DNA from: Blastococcus sp. LR1
Lineage (GTDB): Bacteria > Actinomycetota > Actinomycetes > Mycobacteriales > Geodermatophilaceae
Assembly (NCBI RefSeq): GCF_020166105.1
Contig: NZ_JAIUJY010000007.1
Coordinates: forward strand, 62,001 to 126,000
Direction of reading: 5' to 3'
DNA length: 64,000 bases
In this document: positions 1 to 9,252 of the stretch, one piece after another
Layout: every line of letters begins with the position of its first letter
Position numbering within the stretch: the first letter of the stretch is position 1
Program-made: the position numbers and the translations under genes
The notes under the pieces: generated by a model
Seen by the model: only the letters and a program-made list of their open reading frames with translations
Told to the model about the DNA's origin: nothing
Databases searched by the model: none

Positions 1-1422
1 CTCGCGGTCGCCGAGCTCCGCCGAGAGCCGCTTCACCGCGTCGTCGAAGCGCCGGTCGGCGCCGCGGGCGAGCTCCAGTTCCGCGACGACGGCCGCCAGC
101 GACTCCTCGGAGCGCTCCAGGGCGCGCAGGACGTCGAGGGCGATGACGTTGCCCGAGCCCTCCCAGATGGAGTTCAGCGGCGCCTGCCGGTAGAGCCGCG
201 GCAGGCCGGACTCCTCGACGTACCCGTTGCCGCCCAGGACCTCCATCGCCTCGGCGACGACGCCCGGCGTCCGCTTGCACACCCAGTACTTCGCGGCCGC
301 CCCCGCGAGCCGGAGGAACGCCGCCTCGCCCTGGTCGACCGCGGCCGCCAGCCGGATCGCCAGCGCGGTGGCCGCCTCGCTCTCCACGGCGAGGTCGGCC
401 AGCACGTTCTGCATCAGCGGCTGGTCGACGAGCAGCGCGCCGAAGGCCGACCGGTGACGGGCGTGGTGGATCGCCTGGGTCAGCGCCGCCCTGACCGTCG
501 CCGCGGAGCCGAGGACGCAGTCCACGCGGGTCATGTTGACCATCTCGATGATCGCCGGGACGCCGCGACCGGGCTCTCCCACCAGCCAGCCGGTGGTGCC
601 GTCGAACTCGACCTCGCTGGAGGCGTTCGACCGGTCGCCCAGCTTGTCCTTGAGACGTTGCACGGAGAACACGTTGCGGCTGCCGTCCGGGAGCACGCGC
701 GGAACGGCGAAGCAGGAGACCCCGTCGTCCAGCTGCGCCAGGACCAGGAACAGGTCGCTCATCGGGGCGCTGGTGAACCACTTGTGGCCGGTGAGCGCGT
801 AGCTGCCGTCCGGCCGGGCGACCGCGCGGGTGGCGTTCGCCCGCACGTCGGAGCCGCCCTGCTTCTCGGTCATGCCCATGCCGGCGATCAGCCCGGCCTT
901 GCCGGTGGGCTCGGTCAGGCCGAACTGGTAGGCGCGCGCGGTCAGGCCGGGCTCGTACCGGGCGGCGAGCTCCGGGGCGCGCCGGAGCGCGGGGACGACG
1001 GCGTAGGTCATCGTCACCGGGCAGCCGTGGCCCATCTCCACCTGCGTCCAGCCCAGGTAGCCGACAGCGCGGCGCACGTGTGCGTGGCGCGCCCCCGCGG
1101 ACTGCTCGGCCCAGGGCGCGCCCGCCAGGCCGTGCTCGACGGCGCTGCGCATGAGCTCGTGCCAGGCGGGATGGAACTCCACCTCGTCGATCCGGTGGCC
1201 GTAGCGGTCGTGGGTGCGCAGCCGGGGCGGGTTCTCGTTCGCCAGCCGGCCCCACTCCTGCGCCTGCTCGCTGCCGGCCAGCCGGCCGAGGTCGGCCAGG
1301 GAGGCGAGGGTCCCGGCGTCCGCGTGCCGCACGCAGGCCTCGGCGAGGGCGGCGTCCCCGGCGATCGGGTCGTGGCCCGCCAGCGGGGGGACCTGGTTGA
1401 GGACCTCGTGCGTCGCGCTCAT
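1..1422 (-). CDS. AidB-like acyl-CoA dehydrogenase (3' end outside window)
   Basis: The leftward frame opens at ATG (1422) and stays open to the window edge (474 codons), so the C-terminus is missing. The protein begins MSATHEVLNQVPPLAG and contains GMGMTEKQGGSDV, GHKWFTSAP, RLKDKLGDRSNAS, EAMEVLGGNGYVEES and NSIWEGSGN. These are the landmarks of the E. coli AidB branch of flavin acyl-CoA dehydrogenases (DNA-alkylation response). AidB binds FAD and DNA; its physiological substrate is unsettled, so the reaction here is not assigned. The next gene on the same strand, cinA, starts about 1.3 kb upstream and its stop is 40 bp before this start. Family assignment is firm; the role is inferred. Confidence 0.9.
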   Translation of the reverse strand, partial: MSATHEVLNQVPPLAGHDPIAGDAALAEACVRHADAGTLASLADLGRLAGSEQAQEWGRLANENPPRLRTHDRYGHRIDEVEFHPAWHELMRSAVEHGLAGAPWAEQSAGARHAHVRRAVGYLGWTQVEMGHGCPVTMTYAVVPALRRAPELAARYEPGLTARAYQFGLTEPTGKAGLIAGMGMTEKQGGSDVRANATRAVARPDGSYALTGHKWFTSAPMSDLFLVLAQLDDGVSCFAVPRVLPDGSRNVFSVQRLKDKLGDRSNASSEVEFDGTTGWLVGEPGRGVPAIIEMVNMTRVDCVLGSAATVRAALTQAIHHARHRSAFGALLVDQPLMQNVLADLAVESEAATALAIRLAAAVDQGEAAFLRLAGAAAKYWVCKRTPGVVAEAMEVLGGNGYVEESGLPRLYRQAPLNSIWEGSGNVIALDVLRALERSEESLAAVVAELELARGADRRFDDAVKRLSAELGDRE

Positions 1423-1461
1423 GGGCGCACCGTAACGCGGCCCGGCTGCGATCCGGCTCCT

Positions 1462-2751
1462 TCAGGCGGGCGGACCACCCAGCAGCAGCTCGCGCAGCAG
1501 GTGCATCGCCATCGTGACGGATCGGTCCCGCACGGCCGACCGGGAACCGTGCAGGCGCAGCGCCCGCTCCCGGACCCCGTCGGGGCCGACCACGCAGACG
1601 TGCACGGTGCCGACCGGCTTGTCCGGTGTTCCGCCGCCGGGGCCGGCGACGCCGGTGATGCCCACCCCCACGTCCGCGCCGAACCGCGCCCGGACGCCGT
1701 CGGCGAGCGCGCGGGCCACCTGCGGGCTGACCGCCCCGTGCTCGGCCAACAGGTCCGCCGGGACCTCCAGCAGCTGCTGCTTCGCCGAGTTCGCGTAGGC
1801 GGTGACTCCGCCCAGCACGTAGGCCGAGGAGCCGGGACGCTCGATGAGCCGGGCGGACAGGAGCCCCCCGGTGCACGACTCGGCGGTCGCGATCGTCAGC
1901 CCGCGGTCGGCGAGAGCTCCGGCCACCAGCTCGTCGAGGGTGGGCCCGGTGGAGAAGAGGGTGTCCGCGTACCGCTGGGTGAGGACGTCGGAGAGCCGGT
2001 CGTAGACCGTCTGCGCCTCGGGCGCGAACCGGGTGACGATCTCCAGCTCGCCCTCGCGCAGGCAGGTGGTGACCTCCAGGCCGTCGAGCCCGGCCCCGGT
2101 CCCGGCCTCGCGCAGGGTCGACGCCAGCTGGGCCTCGAGCGTCCCCCACAGCCGCAGGGTCCGCTGGCGCAGCTCCGGCGCGCCCTCGAGCAGCTCCCGG
2201 ACGCCCGGCGCGGCGACGGCTGCGGGCCACATCCCCTGCAGCTCGCCCGGCGGACCGGGGAGCACCACCACCGGCGGTCCGTCCCGTCCCTCGGCCGGCG
2301 GCACCACGAGGCCGGGCGCCGTGCCGACCGGCTCGAGCACCGTCGCGCCGTCCGGGACCACCGCCTGCTTGCGCACCCCCGCCGCGGTGGCGTCCGGATC
2401 GGCCCGCCAGCCCCGGCGGGCCATCAGCCGCTCGACGACCGCGGCCACCCGCTGCTCGAGCGCCGGGTCCACCGCGGTCGGACGGCCCTGGAAGTCGGCG
2501 ACGACCTGCGCGGTCAGGTCGTCCGCGGTCGGGCCCAGCCCACCGGAGGTGATCAGCAGGTCCGTGCCGAGCCCGGCGAGGAAGCCCAGCGTGGCGCGCA
2601 GGTCCTCGGGCCGGTCCCCGACGACGACGACGTGGCCGACGTCGACCCCGAGCAGGCGCAGCTGCTCGGCCAGCCACGGCCCGTTGCGGTCGGTCACCCG
2701 GCCCGTGAGCACCTCGGTTCCCGTGACGACGATGCCGGCGCGCGTGACCAC
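1462..2751 (-). CDS. cinA: CinA: nicotinamide-nucleotide amidase / competence-damage-inducible protein
   Basis: 429-residue two-domain CinA. The N-terminal MoeA/MoaB-like (COG1058) domain shows [14 protein letters not shown] and [13 protein letters not shown]. The C-terminal amidase domain shows [26 protein letters not shown] and [21 protein letters not shown]. The family deamidates nicotinamide mononucleotide in pyridine-nucleotide salvage and has a pyrophosphatase-like N-domain. I chose the GTG at 2751 because it directly precedes the conserved start ([13 protein letters not shown]). The frame is open for 137 more codons upstream, but that stretch is Arg/Pro/Ala-rich and looks non-coding. 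No convincing ribosome-binding site precedes the GTG, so the message may be leaderless. Confidence 0.93.
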   Translation of the reverse strand: MVTRAGIVVTGTEVLTGRVTDRNGPWLAEQLRLLGVDVGHVVVVGDRPEDLRATLGFLAGLGTDLLITSGGLGPTADDLTAQVVADFQGRPTAVDPALEQRVAAVVERLMARRGWRADPDATAAGVRKQAVVPDGATVLEPVGTAPGLVVPPAEGRDGPPVVVLPGPPGELQGMWPAAVAAPGVRELLEGAPELRQRTLRLWGTLEAQLASTLREAGTGAGLDGLEVTTCLREGELEIVTRFAPEAQTVYDRLSDVLTQRYADTLFSTGPTLDELVAGALADRGLTIATAESCTGGLLSARLIERPGSSAYVLGGVTAYANSAKQQLLEVPADLLAEHGAVSPQVARALADGVRARFGADVGVGITGVAGPGGGTPDKPVGTVHVCVVGPDGVRERALRLHGSRSAVRDRSVTMAMHLLRELLLGGPPA

Positions 2752-2858
2752 GGGGCCGACCCTAGGTGCGGCGGCTCCGGGCGGCAGGCCCGGGCCGTTA
2801 GCGTGGGAACGAAACCCGCACCGACCGGCGATCCGCCGGAGCCCGCGAGGAGGCACCG

Positions 2859-3602
2859 ATGAGCACGCCGTCCGACCCGCAGTCCCCCGACTCGCCTCCC
2901 GGCCCGCGTCAGCCCAGCACGCAGGAGATCCCCGTGGTGACGCCGCAGCCGGCGGGGGCCACCTCCGTGCAGCAGCTCCCTCCGCCGTCGGCGCCGGCCC
3001 ACGCGGCGGCGCACGCGGCACCTCCCGTGCCGGCAGAGCCGCAGCCGATCGCACCTCCGGAGCCGACCGCACCCCCGGAGCCGAACCAGCCCCCTCAGGC
3101 GACCGGCCCGGTGGACTTCGTGCCGGGGCTCCCCGAGCTCGGCACACCGCCGCCCCCGCCACCCGCGGCCGAGGGCTCCTGGCCGCAGACGCTGGAGAGC
3201 GACGCCGCCACGGCAGCGACGCCGAAGAAGGTCCGCGCCCCGCTCGACCGGACGCAGCTGGCCGCGGCCGGACTGGTCGTCCTGTCGCTGGTGCTGCTGC
3301 AGCTCGGACTGTCGCTGGAGTTCGGGACCGAGCGCTTCTGGTCCGCCGTCCCGCTGTGGTCGGCCTTCGCCACGCTCTGCGTGGTCCTGGGGCTGGCCGC
3401 CGTCGCCGAGCTGATCCCCGGCGCGCGCCGGCTCGGCAGCTCGGGGTGGACCATCGCGGCCGCGGGCCTGGTCGGGCTGGCGATCTTCTGGGTGCTCGTC
3501 GTGCTGCCGAACGCCGACAGCGACCGCGGCTTCCTGCACACCGCGGCGCTGGGTGCCCTCGGCGTCGCCCTCTGGCTCACCGCCGGACGACGCCCTGCCT
3601 GA
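2859..3602 (+). CDS. Pro/Ala-rich membrane protein, function unknown
   Basis: 247 residues. The first about 120 are a disordered Pro/Ala/Glu-rich segment with no signal peptide. About four hydrophobic segments follow (around [54 protein letters not shown] and the C-terminal [17 protein letters not shown]). GAGGAGG lies just upstream of the ATG. It is divergent from cinA and convergent with the kinase gene at 3626. Such a tail facing the cytoplasm beside Ser/Thr kinases could be a phosphorylation substrate, but that is inference only. No enzymatic motif is visible. Confidence 0.8.
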   Translation: MSTPSDPQSPDSPPGPRQPSTQEIPVVTPQPAGATSVQQLPPPSAPAHAAAHAAPPVPAEPQPIAPPEPTAPPEPNQPPQATGPVDFVPGLPELGTPPPPPPAAEGSWPQTLESDAATAATPKKVRAPLDRTQLAAAGLVVLSLVLLQLGLSLEFGTERFWSAVPLWSAFATLCVVLGLAAVAELIPGARRLGSSGWTIAAAGLVGLAIFWVLVVLPNADSDRGFLHTAALGALGVALWLTAGRRPA

Positions 3603-3625
3603 ATCCGGGGCCTGAACGGGCCTGG

Positions 3626-5059
3626 TCAGCCGTCCTTGCCCCGGCCGTTCCCCTTGCCGTTGCCGTTGCCGTTGCCGTTCCCGCGGCCGTTCTCGCTCCC
3701 GCCCCGCTCCCCGTTCCCCGCGACTGGGGCCGGAGCAGGAGCGGGGGCAGGCGCGACGACCACCGGCACCGGGACGGGAGCGGGCGCCGGAACGGGCGCC
3801 GGGGCCGGCTGCACCGGAACCGCCGGCGCGACCGCGGAGACGACGGTGACCACCGTCCCCGGGGACAGGGGGCCGACCGGGCCGACCTCGATCACCTGAC
3901 CGGCGGGGATCTCGGCCGTCTCCCGGCCCTCCCGCCGCACCCCGAGGCCGCGATCGACGAGCTCGGCCGCCACCTCGTCGACAGGGCGCCCGACGAACTC
4001 CTCCGCGGCGATCGCGACCGACGTCGGCTCCGCGGCCTCGGCCACCGCCTCGGCGGGCGGGGCACCACCGAACTGCAGGGCAGCGACGCCGAGGCCGACG
4101 CCCGCGAACAGTGCGACGGCGGGGACCAGCAACCGCCGGCGCAGTGACGGGCGGCCGCTGCCGGGAGCCGTGAACGGACGGGTGCGCGGTGCGCGCGGAA
4201 CCGGGGCCAGCGGACGCCCGGCCCGGACGTCCTCGACGGCGTCCCGGAAGGCGGCCGCGTCGGAGAACCGTTCGGTGGGGTCCTTGAGCAGCGCCCGCTC
4301 CACGAGGAGGCGGACCTGCTCGGGCACCTCGTCGGGCAGCGGCGCCGGTACCTCGCGCAGCTGACGCAGGGCGATCTGCACCGAGTTGTCGCCATCGAAG
4401 GCGCGGTGCCCGGCCAGGCACTCGTAGCCGATCATCCCGAGCGCGTAGACGTCGCTGGCCGGGCCGGCCTTCTCACCGGCCGCCTGCTCCGGCGAGAGGT
4501 AGTGCGCGGTGCCGACGACCTGACCGGTCTGGGTGAGCGGGGCGCTGCCGGCCGACCAGGCGATGCCGAAGTCGGTGACCTTCACCGTGCCGTCCCGCGC
4601 GACCAGCAGGTTGCCCGGCTTCACGTCGCGGTGCACCAGCCCGGCGACGTGCGCGGCGGCGAGACCCGCGGCCGCCTGTTCGAGGACGGCGAGGGTGAGG
4701 TCGGCATCCAGCCGGCCCTGACGGTTCAGGAGCTGGGCCAGCGACTCGCCCTCGACCAGCTCCATCACCAGGTAGGCCAGGTGCTCCCCGTCGGCGGCCG
4801 GTGTCTCGCCGTAGTCGAACAGCGCGGCGATGTTCCGGTGGGCGAGCGCGGCGGTGTGCTGCGCCTCGGCCCGGAAGCGGGCCAGGAAGGTGGCGTCGCC
4901 GGTGTACTCGCTGCGCAGCACCTTCACCGCGACCGGACGGCCGAGCACGGTGTCCCGGGCCCGCCAGACCTGGCCCATCCCGCCGGTGGCCAGCAGTGAG
5001 AGGAGCTCGTAGCGGCTCCCGAGCAGCGGAACGCCGTCCGGGTCGAACCGGCGGGTCAC
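3626..5059 (-). CDS. Membrane Ser/Thr protein kinase with one PASTA-like domain
   Basis: 477 residues. The Hanks-type kinase domain (about 15-275) has TGGMGQVWRA (glycine loop), AVKVL (catalytic Lys), HRDVKPGN and DFG. A transmembrane helix follows (LLVPAVALFAGVGLGVAAL), then one PASTA-like module (EEFVGRPVDEVAAELVDRG onward), then a Pro/Ala/Val-rich tail ending in Gly-Asn repeats. It starts with GTG overlapping the TGA of the upstream kinase gene by 4 bp, so the two are translationally coupled. The kinase domain closely resembles its neighbour and the PknA at 31.5 kb. The tail is encoded by a CCGTTG-type microsatellite, a likely site of length variation. Confidence 0.93.
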   Translation of the reverse strand: MTRRFDPDGVPLLGSRYELLSLLATGGMGQVWRARDTVLGRPVAVKVLRSEYTGDATFLARFRAEAQHTAALAHRNIAALFDYGETPAADGEHLAYLVMELVEGESLAQLLNRQGRLDADLTLAVLEQAAAGLAAAHVAGLVHRDVKPGNLLVARDGTVKVTDFGIAWSAGSAPLTQTGQVVGTAHYLSPEQAAGEKAGPASDVYALGMIGYECLAGHRAFDGDNSVQIALRQLREVPAPLPDEVPEQVRLLVERALLKDPTERFSDAAAFRDAVEDVRAGRPLAPVPRAPRTRPFTAPGSGRPSLRRRLLVPAVALFAGVGLGVAALQFGGAPPAEAVAEAAEPTSVAIAAEEFVGRPVDEVAAELVDRGLGVRREGRETAEIPAGQVIEVGPVGPLSPGTVVTVVSAVAPAVPVQPAPAPVPAPAPVPVPVVVAPAPAPAPAPVAGNGERGGSENGRGNGNGNGNGKGNGRGKDG

Positions 5060-6648
5060 GGCTCTTGAGGCGTCGAGGTGACCGGAGCGGTGGTGGCGGG
5101 CGGCGGGGTGGAGGTCTCCGACGCGGTCGACTCGGCCGGCTCGCTGGGCTCGGGCTCCTCCGGGGTCGGGGAGGCGGCCAGGGTCGGGGTGGGGGACGAC
5201 TCGGCCGGAGTGGGCTCGGCCGGCGCCGGCTCCTCGACGGACTCCTGCGTCGCGGGTGCGACCCGGTCGACGGCGGCGCCGGTCATGGCCGACCCGGGGT
5301 TCTCACTGCGCCGCTGGGCAGCGGCGGCGTAGTAGACGACCACCCGGTCGCCGGCCTGCATCCGCTCTCCGGCCGGCTCGATGCCGGTGACGCGGTCCGG
5401 CACCACGTCGTCGCGCACCTCGGCGCGCACGGTGACGATCAGCCCGAGCGCGGTGAGGCGGTCGGTGACCTCGCCGACCGGGCGGCCGACGTAGTCGTCC
5501 TCGGACAGCTCGAAGCTGCCGTTGATCCGCTGCTCGGCCACGGTCGTGGTGGACGACGGCGGGTCCGAGGTGAGCGCGTTCAGCACCGCCGCGGTGATCC
5601 CGGCACCGGCCAGCAGGCCGACCAGCGGGAGGAGGAGGACGGCGACCCGGTTGCGGCTCCGCGCGGCCGGCGGACGGGAGATCCCGGGCTCGGTCAGCGG
5701 TCCGCCGGAGTGGAGGTCGTCCGCCCTGCGGCGCCGCCCGGCTGCGGGAGCCGGCACGTGCCCGGCCACGACCGGGACCCCGACCGTGCCGTCCAGCGGC
5801 GTCAGCTCGCGGCCGGCCTCGATGTCGGCGATCGCGGCGACGAAGGCCGTGCCGTCGGGGATGCGTGCGGACGGGTCCTTGAGCAGAGCCCGCCCGATCA
5901 GGGTGCGCACGCCCGCGGGGAGCTCCTCGGGGAGCGGCTCGGGGTCCTGCTGGACCTGCTTGAGGGCGATGGTCACCGCATTGTCGCCCTCGAAGGCCGG
6001 CCGGCCGGTGAGGCACTCGTAGCCGATCAGGCCGAGCGCGTAGACGTCGCTGGCCGGGCTGGCGTGCCGGCCCTCCGCCTGCTCGGGGGAGAGGTACTGC
6101 GGCGTGCCGATGACCTGCCCGGTGCGGGTGAGCGCCACGCTGCGGGCCGACCACGCGATGCCGAAGTCGGTGATCTTCACCGTTCCGTCGGGGCGGACCA
6201 GGATGTTGCCCGGCTTCACGTCGCGGTGGACCATGCCGACCCGGTGCGCCTCGGCCAGCCCTGCGGCCGTCTGGCGGAGCAGCGCGAGCGTGGTCGGCGC
6301 GGGGAGCGCCCCCTCCCGGCGCAGCAGCGCCGACAGCGGCTCACCCTCGACGAGCTCCATCACCAGGTAGGCGAGCGTCTCCCCCGACCCGTCCTGCGCC
6401 GTCTCCTCGCCGTAGTCGAAGACCGCGGCGATGTTGGGGTGGCTGAGCGCGGCGGCGTGCTGGGCCTCGGCGCGGAACCGGGCGACGAAGGTCGGGTCGC
6501 CGGTGTACTCGCTGCGGAGGACCTTGACGGCGACCGGCCGGTGCAGGGCGATGTCCAGCCCCCGCCAGACCTGCCCCATGCCGCCGGCGGCGATCAGCTG
6601 GTGCAGCTCGTAGCGGTTCCCCAGGCACCTGCGCCCTGGTTCCACCAC
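5056..6648 (-). CDS. Membrane Ser/Thr protein kinase with one PASTA-like domain
   Basis: Hanks-type kinase with AAGGMGQVWRG, AVKVLRSEY, HRDVKPGN, DFG and the activation loop GQVIGTPQYLSPEQ. A single transmembrane helix (VAVLLLPLVGLLAGAGITAAVL) and one PASTA-like module (DDYVGRPVGEVTDRLTALG onward) follow, then a Pro/Glu/Ser/Thr-rich C-terminus. I start at the GTG at 6648, 8 nt after AGGAG and 12 residues before the kinase domain. In-frame GTGs at 6657 and 6732 have poorer ribosome-binding sites. It forms a two-gene operon with the next kinase (4-bp GTGA overlap). Sequence likeness to its neighbour and to PknA suggests local duplication of a PknA-type ancestor. Confidence 0.9.
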   Translation of the reverse strand: MVEPGRRCLGNRYELHQLIAAGGMGQVWRGLDIALHRPVAVKVLRSEYTGDPTFVARFRAEAQHAAALSHPNIAAVFDYGEETAQDGSGETLAYLVMELVEGEPLSALLRREGALPAPTTLALLRQTAAGLAEAHRVGMVHRDVKPGNILVRPDGTVKITDFGIAWSARSVALTRTGQVIGTPQYLSPEQAEGRHASPASDVYALGLIGYECLTGRPAFEGDNAVTIALKQVQQDPEPLPEELPAGVRTLIGRALLKDPSARIPDGTAFVAAIADIEAGRELTPLDGTVGVPVVAGHVPAPAAGRRRRADDLHSGGPLTEPGISRPPAARSRNRVAVLLLPLVGLLAGAGITAAVLNALTSDPPSSTTTVAEQRINGSFELSEDDYVGRPVGEVTDRLTALGLIVTVRAEVRDDVVPDRVTGIEPAGERMQAGDRVVVYYAAAAQRRSENPGSAMTGAAVDRVAPATQESVEEPAPAEPTPAESSPTPTLAASPTPEEPEPSEPAESTASETSTPPPATTAPVTSTPQEP

Positions 6649-6975
6649 GGAGGCCACTCCTCGTCCTGAGCCCGGATTCTCGGGCTCCCTCGCCGTTCGG
6701 GTGCCGTCCGGCGCCCCACGGTTGCTGTCCACTCTGCCGTGCGGCTACACATGGCTGCCTGCCCATCGTCCCCGACCGGGGGACGTGCTCAGGACACCCA
6801 CCCGATCGGGCGACCCTCCTCCGGCGCGCCGGTTGCACGGCGTACGCGGGGGAGCACAGGGCCTGCCGCGGGGACGAGCGGCTCCGGCGCCCCTCCGGAG
6901 CCGTGGCAGGGTTCCCGGCGGAGCGGGGAACGCGGCAGGCGCGGTCCTCCGGACGAGCCGGGAGGCGGGACGACG
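6649..6975 (+). other. Divergent intergenic region with two hairpins
   Basis: About 330 bp between the leftward kinase operon and the rightward enoyl-CoA hydratase-family gene, so it must hold both promoters. GAGCCCG-ATTCT-CGGGCTC near 6674 and CGGCTCCGG...CCGGAGCCG near 6890 can form hairpins. I see no clear -35/-10 pair and no supported small gene. Confidence 0.4.
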
Positions 6976-7749
6976 ATGTCCGACACCGTGACCAGGGAGG
7001 ACGCCGGGGGCGTCGCCACGCTGACCCTGCTGCGGCCGGGGCTGACCCACGCCGCCCGCCACGACCTCCTGGCCGCCGTCCGCGCCGTCGCCGAGGACGA
7101 GTCGGTGCGCGCGGTCGTGCTCACCGGCACCGGCCGCGCCTTCTGCGTCGGGCAGGACCTCGGCGAGCACCTGGCGGAGCTGCAGAGCGGCGTTCCGGCG
7201 CTGGCGGTCGTCGAGGAGGAGTACAACCCGCTGGTGCTGGCACTGGCCGCGCTGCGGGTGCCGGTCGTCGTCGCGATCAACGGCGCCTGCGCGGGTGCGG
7301 GCCTGGGGATCGCCATGGCCGGCGACATCCGAGTGGCGGCCGCCGGGGCGAAGTTCACCACCGCGTTCACCGGCATCGGCCTGTCCAGCGACTCGGCGCT
7401 GGCCGCACGCCTGGTGCACAGCGTGGGTGGCTCACGCGCCGCGGAGCTGCTGCTGTTCCCGGAACCGTTCGTGGCGGAGAAGGCGGCCGAGTGGGGCCTG
7501 GTGCACCGCGTGGTGCCGGCCGAGGAAGTGCTCGGCGAGGCCCGGGCGCTGGCCGAGCGGCTGGCCGCCGGCCCCACCGCGGCGTTCCGGGCGGTGAAGA
7601 CGGTGCTGGCCACGGCGGCGACCGACTCCCTGGAGGAGACGCTGGCGCTCGAGGCCCGGCTGCAGACCGAGGTGGGCCGGAGCGCCGACCACCGGGAAGC
7701 CGTCGACGCGTTCCTCGCGAAGCGGCCGCCGGTCTTCACCGGCCGCTGA
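6976..7749 (+). CDS. Enoyl-CoA hydratase/isomerase family protein
   Basis: 257 residues, the usual length for crotonase-fold enzymes. It shows GRAFCVGQDLGEH, VVAINGACAGAGLGIAMAGDIRVAA (oxyanion-hole region), AFTGIGLSSDSALAARLVHSVGG and GLVHRVVP. The GIGLSSDS segment resembles the PaaG/PaaB phenylacetate-pathway isomerase branch more than a canonical hydratase, but no other paa genes are nearby, so the substrate is not assigned. The start ATG follows GGAGGCGGG by a normal spacing. The frame is open further upstream but without crotonase-like sequence. A strong hairpin terminator follows the stop. Confidence 0.9.
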   Translation: MSDTVTREDAGGVATLTLLRPGLTHAARHDLLAAVRAVAEDESVRAVVLTGTGRAFCVGQDLGEHLAELQSGVPALAVVEEEYNPLVLALAALRVPVVVAINGACAGAGLGIAMAGDIRVAAAGAKFTTAFTGIGLSSDSALAARLVHSVGGSRAAELLLFPEPFVAEKAAEWGLVHRVVPAEEVLGEARALAERLAAGPTAAFRAVKTVLATAATDSLEETLALEARLQTEVGRSADHREAVDAFLAKRPPVFTGR

Positions 7750-7762
7750 TCCGGCGCACGCC

Positions 7763-7814
7763 GAGAACCCCCTCCTCCTGGCCCCGATGCCGGGGCGAGG
7801 AGGAAGGGGTTCTC
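7763..7814 (+). terminator. Hairpin terminator after the enoyl-CoA hydratase-family gene
   Basis: Long imperfect inverted repeat (GAGAACCCC ... GGGGTTCTC outer arms; CTCCTCC and GCCCC inner arms) 13 bp after the stop codon. No T-tract follows, as is common in Actinobacteria. It may act in both directions because the next gene converges. Confidence 0.75.
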
Positions 7815-7875
7815 CGACGGGGCACCTGCCTCCGGGGTGGGCCGGACCGACCCGGCGGCAGGGCGTTCGGGAGGG

Positions 7876-8094
7876 TCAGTCCGCGAGGACCGCGCAGAGC
7901 TGGCAGACGTCGGTGGCCACGAGGGGCCACTGCTGGTCAGGGGTGACCCGGGCCAACGTGCCGCAGACGGTGAGCTCGCAGGCGCCGTCGATCTCGGTCG
8001 GCGGCCGGTGCAGCTCCACGGCGTGCCACAGCGCGGCGGTGGAGCCGTGGGCGCGGCTACGGGCGGCGACGTGGACGGTCGTCTGCAGCATCAT
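7876..8094 (-). CDS. Small Cys-containing protein, function unknown
   Basis: About 72 residues from the Met at 8094; an upstream start at 8151 is possible. Residues include ACELTVCGTL and VCQLC, i.e. spaced cysteines near the C-terminus that could bind a metal, and a WHAV segment. This arrangement is seen in short uncharacterised actinobacterial proteins. It is divergent from the metallo-hydrolase gene and converges on the 7.76-kb terminator. No function is assigned; coding status rests on length and the conserved-looking Cys pattern. Confidence 0.55.
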   Translation of the reverse strand: MMLQTTVHVAARSRAHGSTAALWHAVELHRPPTEIDGACELTVCGTLARVTPDQQWPLVATDVCQLCAVLAD

Positions 8095-8183
8095 GCAGAC
8101 GACGTCGGCAGGAGCCGCGCCTGCGGTTACGGGTTCCGGCGCCGGCCTCACCCCGAGGGGTGAGACGGGTGCAGGATGCGTCC

Positions 8184-8822
8184 ATGCAGCTCACCAAGCA
8201 CGGGCACGCCTGCGTCGTCCTCACCGACGGGGAGCGGCGCCTGGTCATCGATCCGGGCGCCTTCACCGACCCGGGCGCGCTCCAGGGCGCGACGGCGGTG
8301 CTGATCACGCACGAGCACCCGGACCACTTCGTCGCCGACCGCATGCGAGCGGCCCTGGCGGAGTCGCCGGGGCTCGAGATCTGGACGAACCGCTCGGTGG
8401 CCGCGCAGCTGGAGGGCTCCGGGGAGCGCGTGCACGTGGTGGGGAACGGCGACGTCGTCGACGCCGGAGGGTTCGAGGTGGCGGTGCACGGGGAGCTGCA
8501 CGCCGAGATCCACCCGGAGATCCCACGGGTGGCGAACATCGGCTTCCTGGTCGCGGGGCGGGTCTTCCACCCGGGCGACGCCTTCACGGTCCCGGAGGTG
8601 CCGGTGACGACGCTGCTGGTTCCGCTGCACGCGCCGTGGTCCCGGACGGCCGAGGTCATCGAATACGTGCGGGAGATCCGGGCCGGCCAGGCCTTCTCCG
8701 TGCACGACGGGTTGCTCAACGACACCGGGCTCGGCGTCGTCGGGGGTCTGCTGGGCGAGCGGGGTCCGGGGATCCCCACGCCGCTGCGCCGGCTGGCGCC
8801 GGGGGACGCGGTCGAGCTCTGA
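8184..8822 (+). CDS. MBL-fold metal-dependent hydrolase (UlaG-like)
   Basis: 212 residues. It begins MQLTKHGHACVVL and has the metal-binding signature THEHPDH, later HPGDAF and VHDG. This compact layout matches small UlaG/YtnP-like metallo-beta-lactamase-fold hydrolases found widely in Actinobacteria. I use the ATG at 8184 because the conserved beta-strand starts there; the frame opens eight codons earlier. It is probably monocistronic. The substrate cannot be told from sequence. Confidence 0.88.
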   Translation: MQLTKHGHACVVLTDGERRLVIDPGAFTDPGALQGATAVLITHEHPDHFVADRMRAALAESPGLEIWTNRSVAAQLEGSGERVHVVGNGDVVDAGGFEVAVHGELHAEIHPEIPRVANIGFLVAGRVFHPGDAFTVPEVPVTTLLVPLHAPWSRTAEVIEYVREIRAGQAFSVHDGLLNDTGLGVVGGLLGERGPGIPTPLRRLAPGDAVEL

Positions 8823-8847
8823 GGCCCGGGCCGCGTCCCCCGAGCGG

Positions 8848-9123
8848 TCAGCGGACGGCGCCGCGCGAGCGACCGCCAGAGAGGGACTCCGCGACACCGA
8901 TCAGGAGCACCGCCGCGATCACCGCGATGATGAAGCCGACGATGTTCAGCTCCCAGATGCTGGTGTTCCGGTTGAAGAGGTGGCCGATCATGCCGCCGAT
9001 GACGGCACCGACCACGCCCAGGAGCAGCGTGGCCAGGATGCTCAGCCGCTGCTTACCGGGCTTGATGAGCCGGGCGAGCGCGCCGATGATGAGGCCGACC
9101 ACGATGAGGCCGAGGATCTGCAC
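8848..9123 (-). CDS. GlsB/YeaQ/YmgE-family membrane protein
   Basis: 91 residues with three hydrophobic segments rich in Gly/Ile (LGLIVVGLIIGALARLIKPG; LATLLLGVVGAVIGGMIG; IVGFIIAVIAAVLLIGV), typical of the transglycosylase-associated/GlsB stress membrane family (COG2261). The start is GTG at 9123, 7 nt after GGAG in AAGGAGAACGCT. The ATG further upstream would add a polar tail and has no ribosome-binding site. The role is presumably envelope stress; family members are poorly characterised. Confidence 0.9.
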   Translation of the reverse strand: MQILGLIVVGLIIGALARLIKPGKQRLSILATLLLGVVGAVIGGMIGHLFNRNTSIWELNIVGFIIAVIAAVLLIGVAESLSGGRSRGAVR

Positions 9124-9252
9124 AGCGTTCTCCTTCGTTCGTACCGGTGTGGCCCCGTCCCGGCATTCGCCGGTTGCGCACACCGGTGCACGACGAGCTC
9201 TGATACCCCGTGATCGCCCGCCGAAGCGCCAGATCCCCCGATCGGGGTCAAT

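Noticed and set aside
454-2862. 802-codon rightward open frame antisense to the aidB-like gene and cinA
   Set aside because: His/Arg/Gly/Pro-rich, no domain, opposite two well-supported genes; typical open shadow frame in very GC-rich DNA.
3640-3700. CRISPR-like short repeats
   Set aside because: It is a 6-bp microsatellite coding Gly-Asn repeats in a kinase tail, with no spacers.
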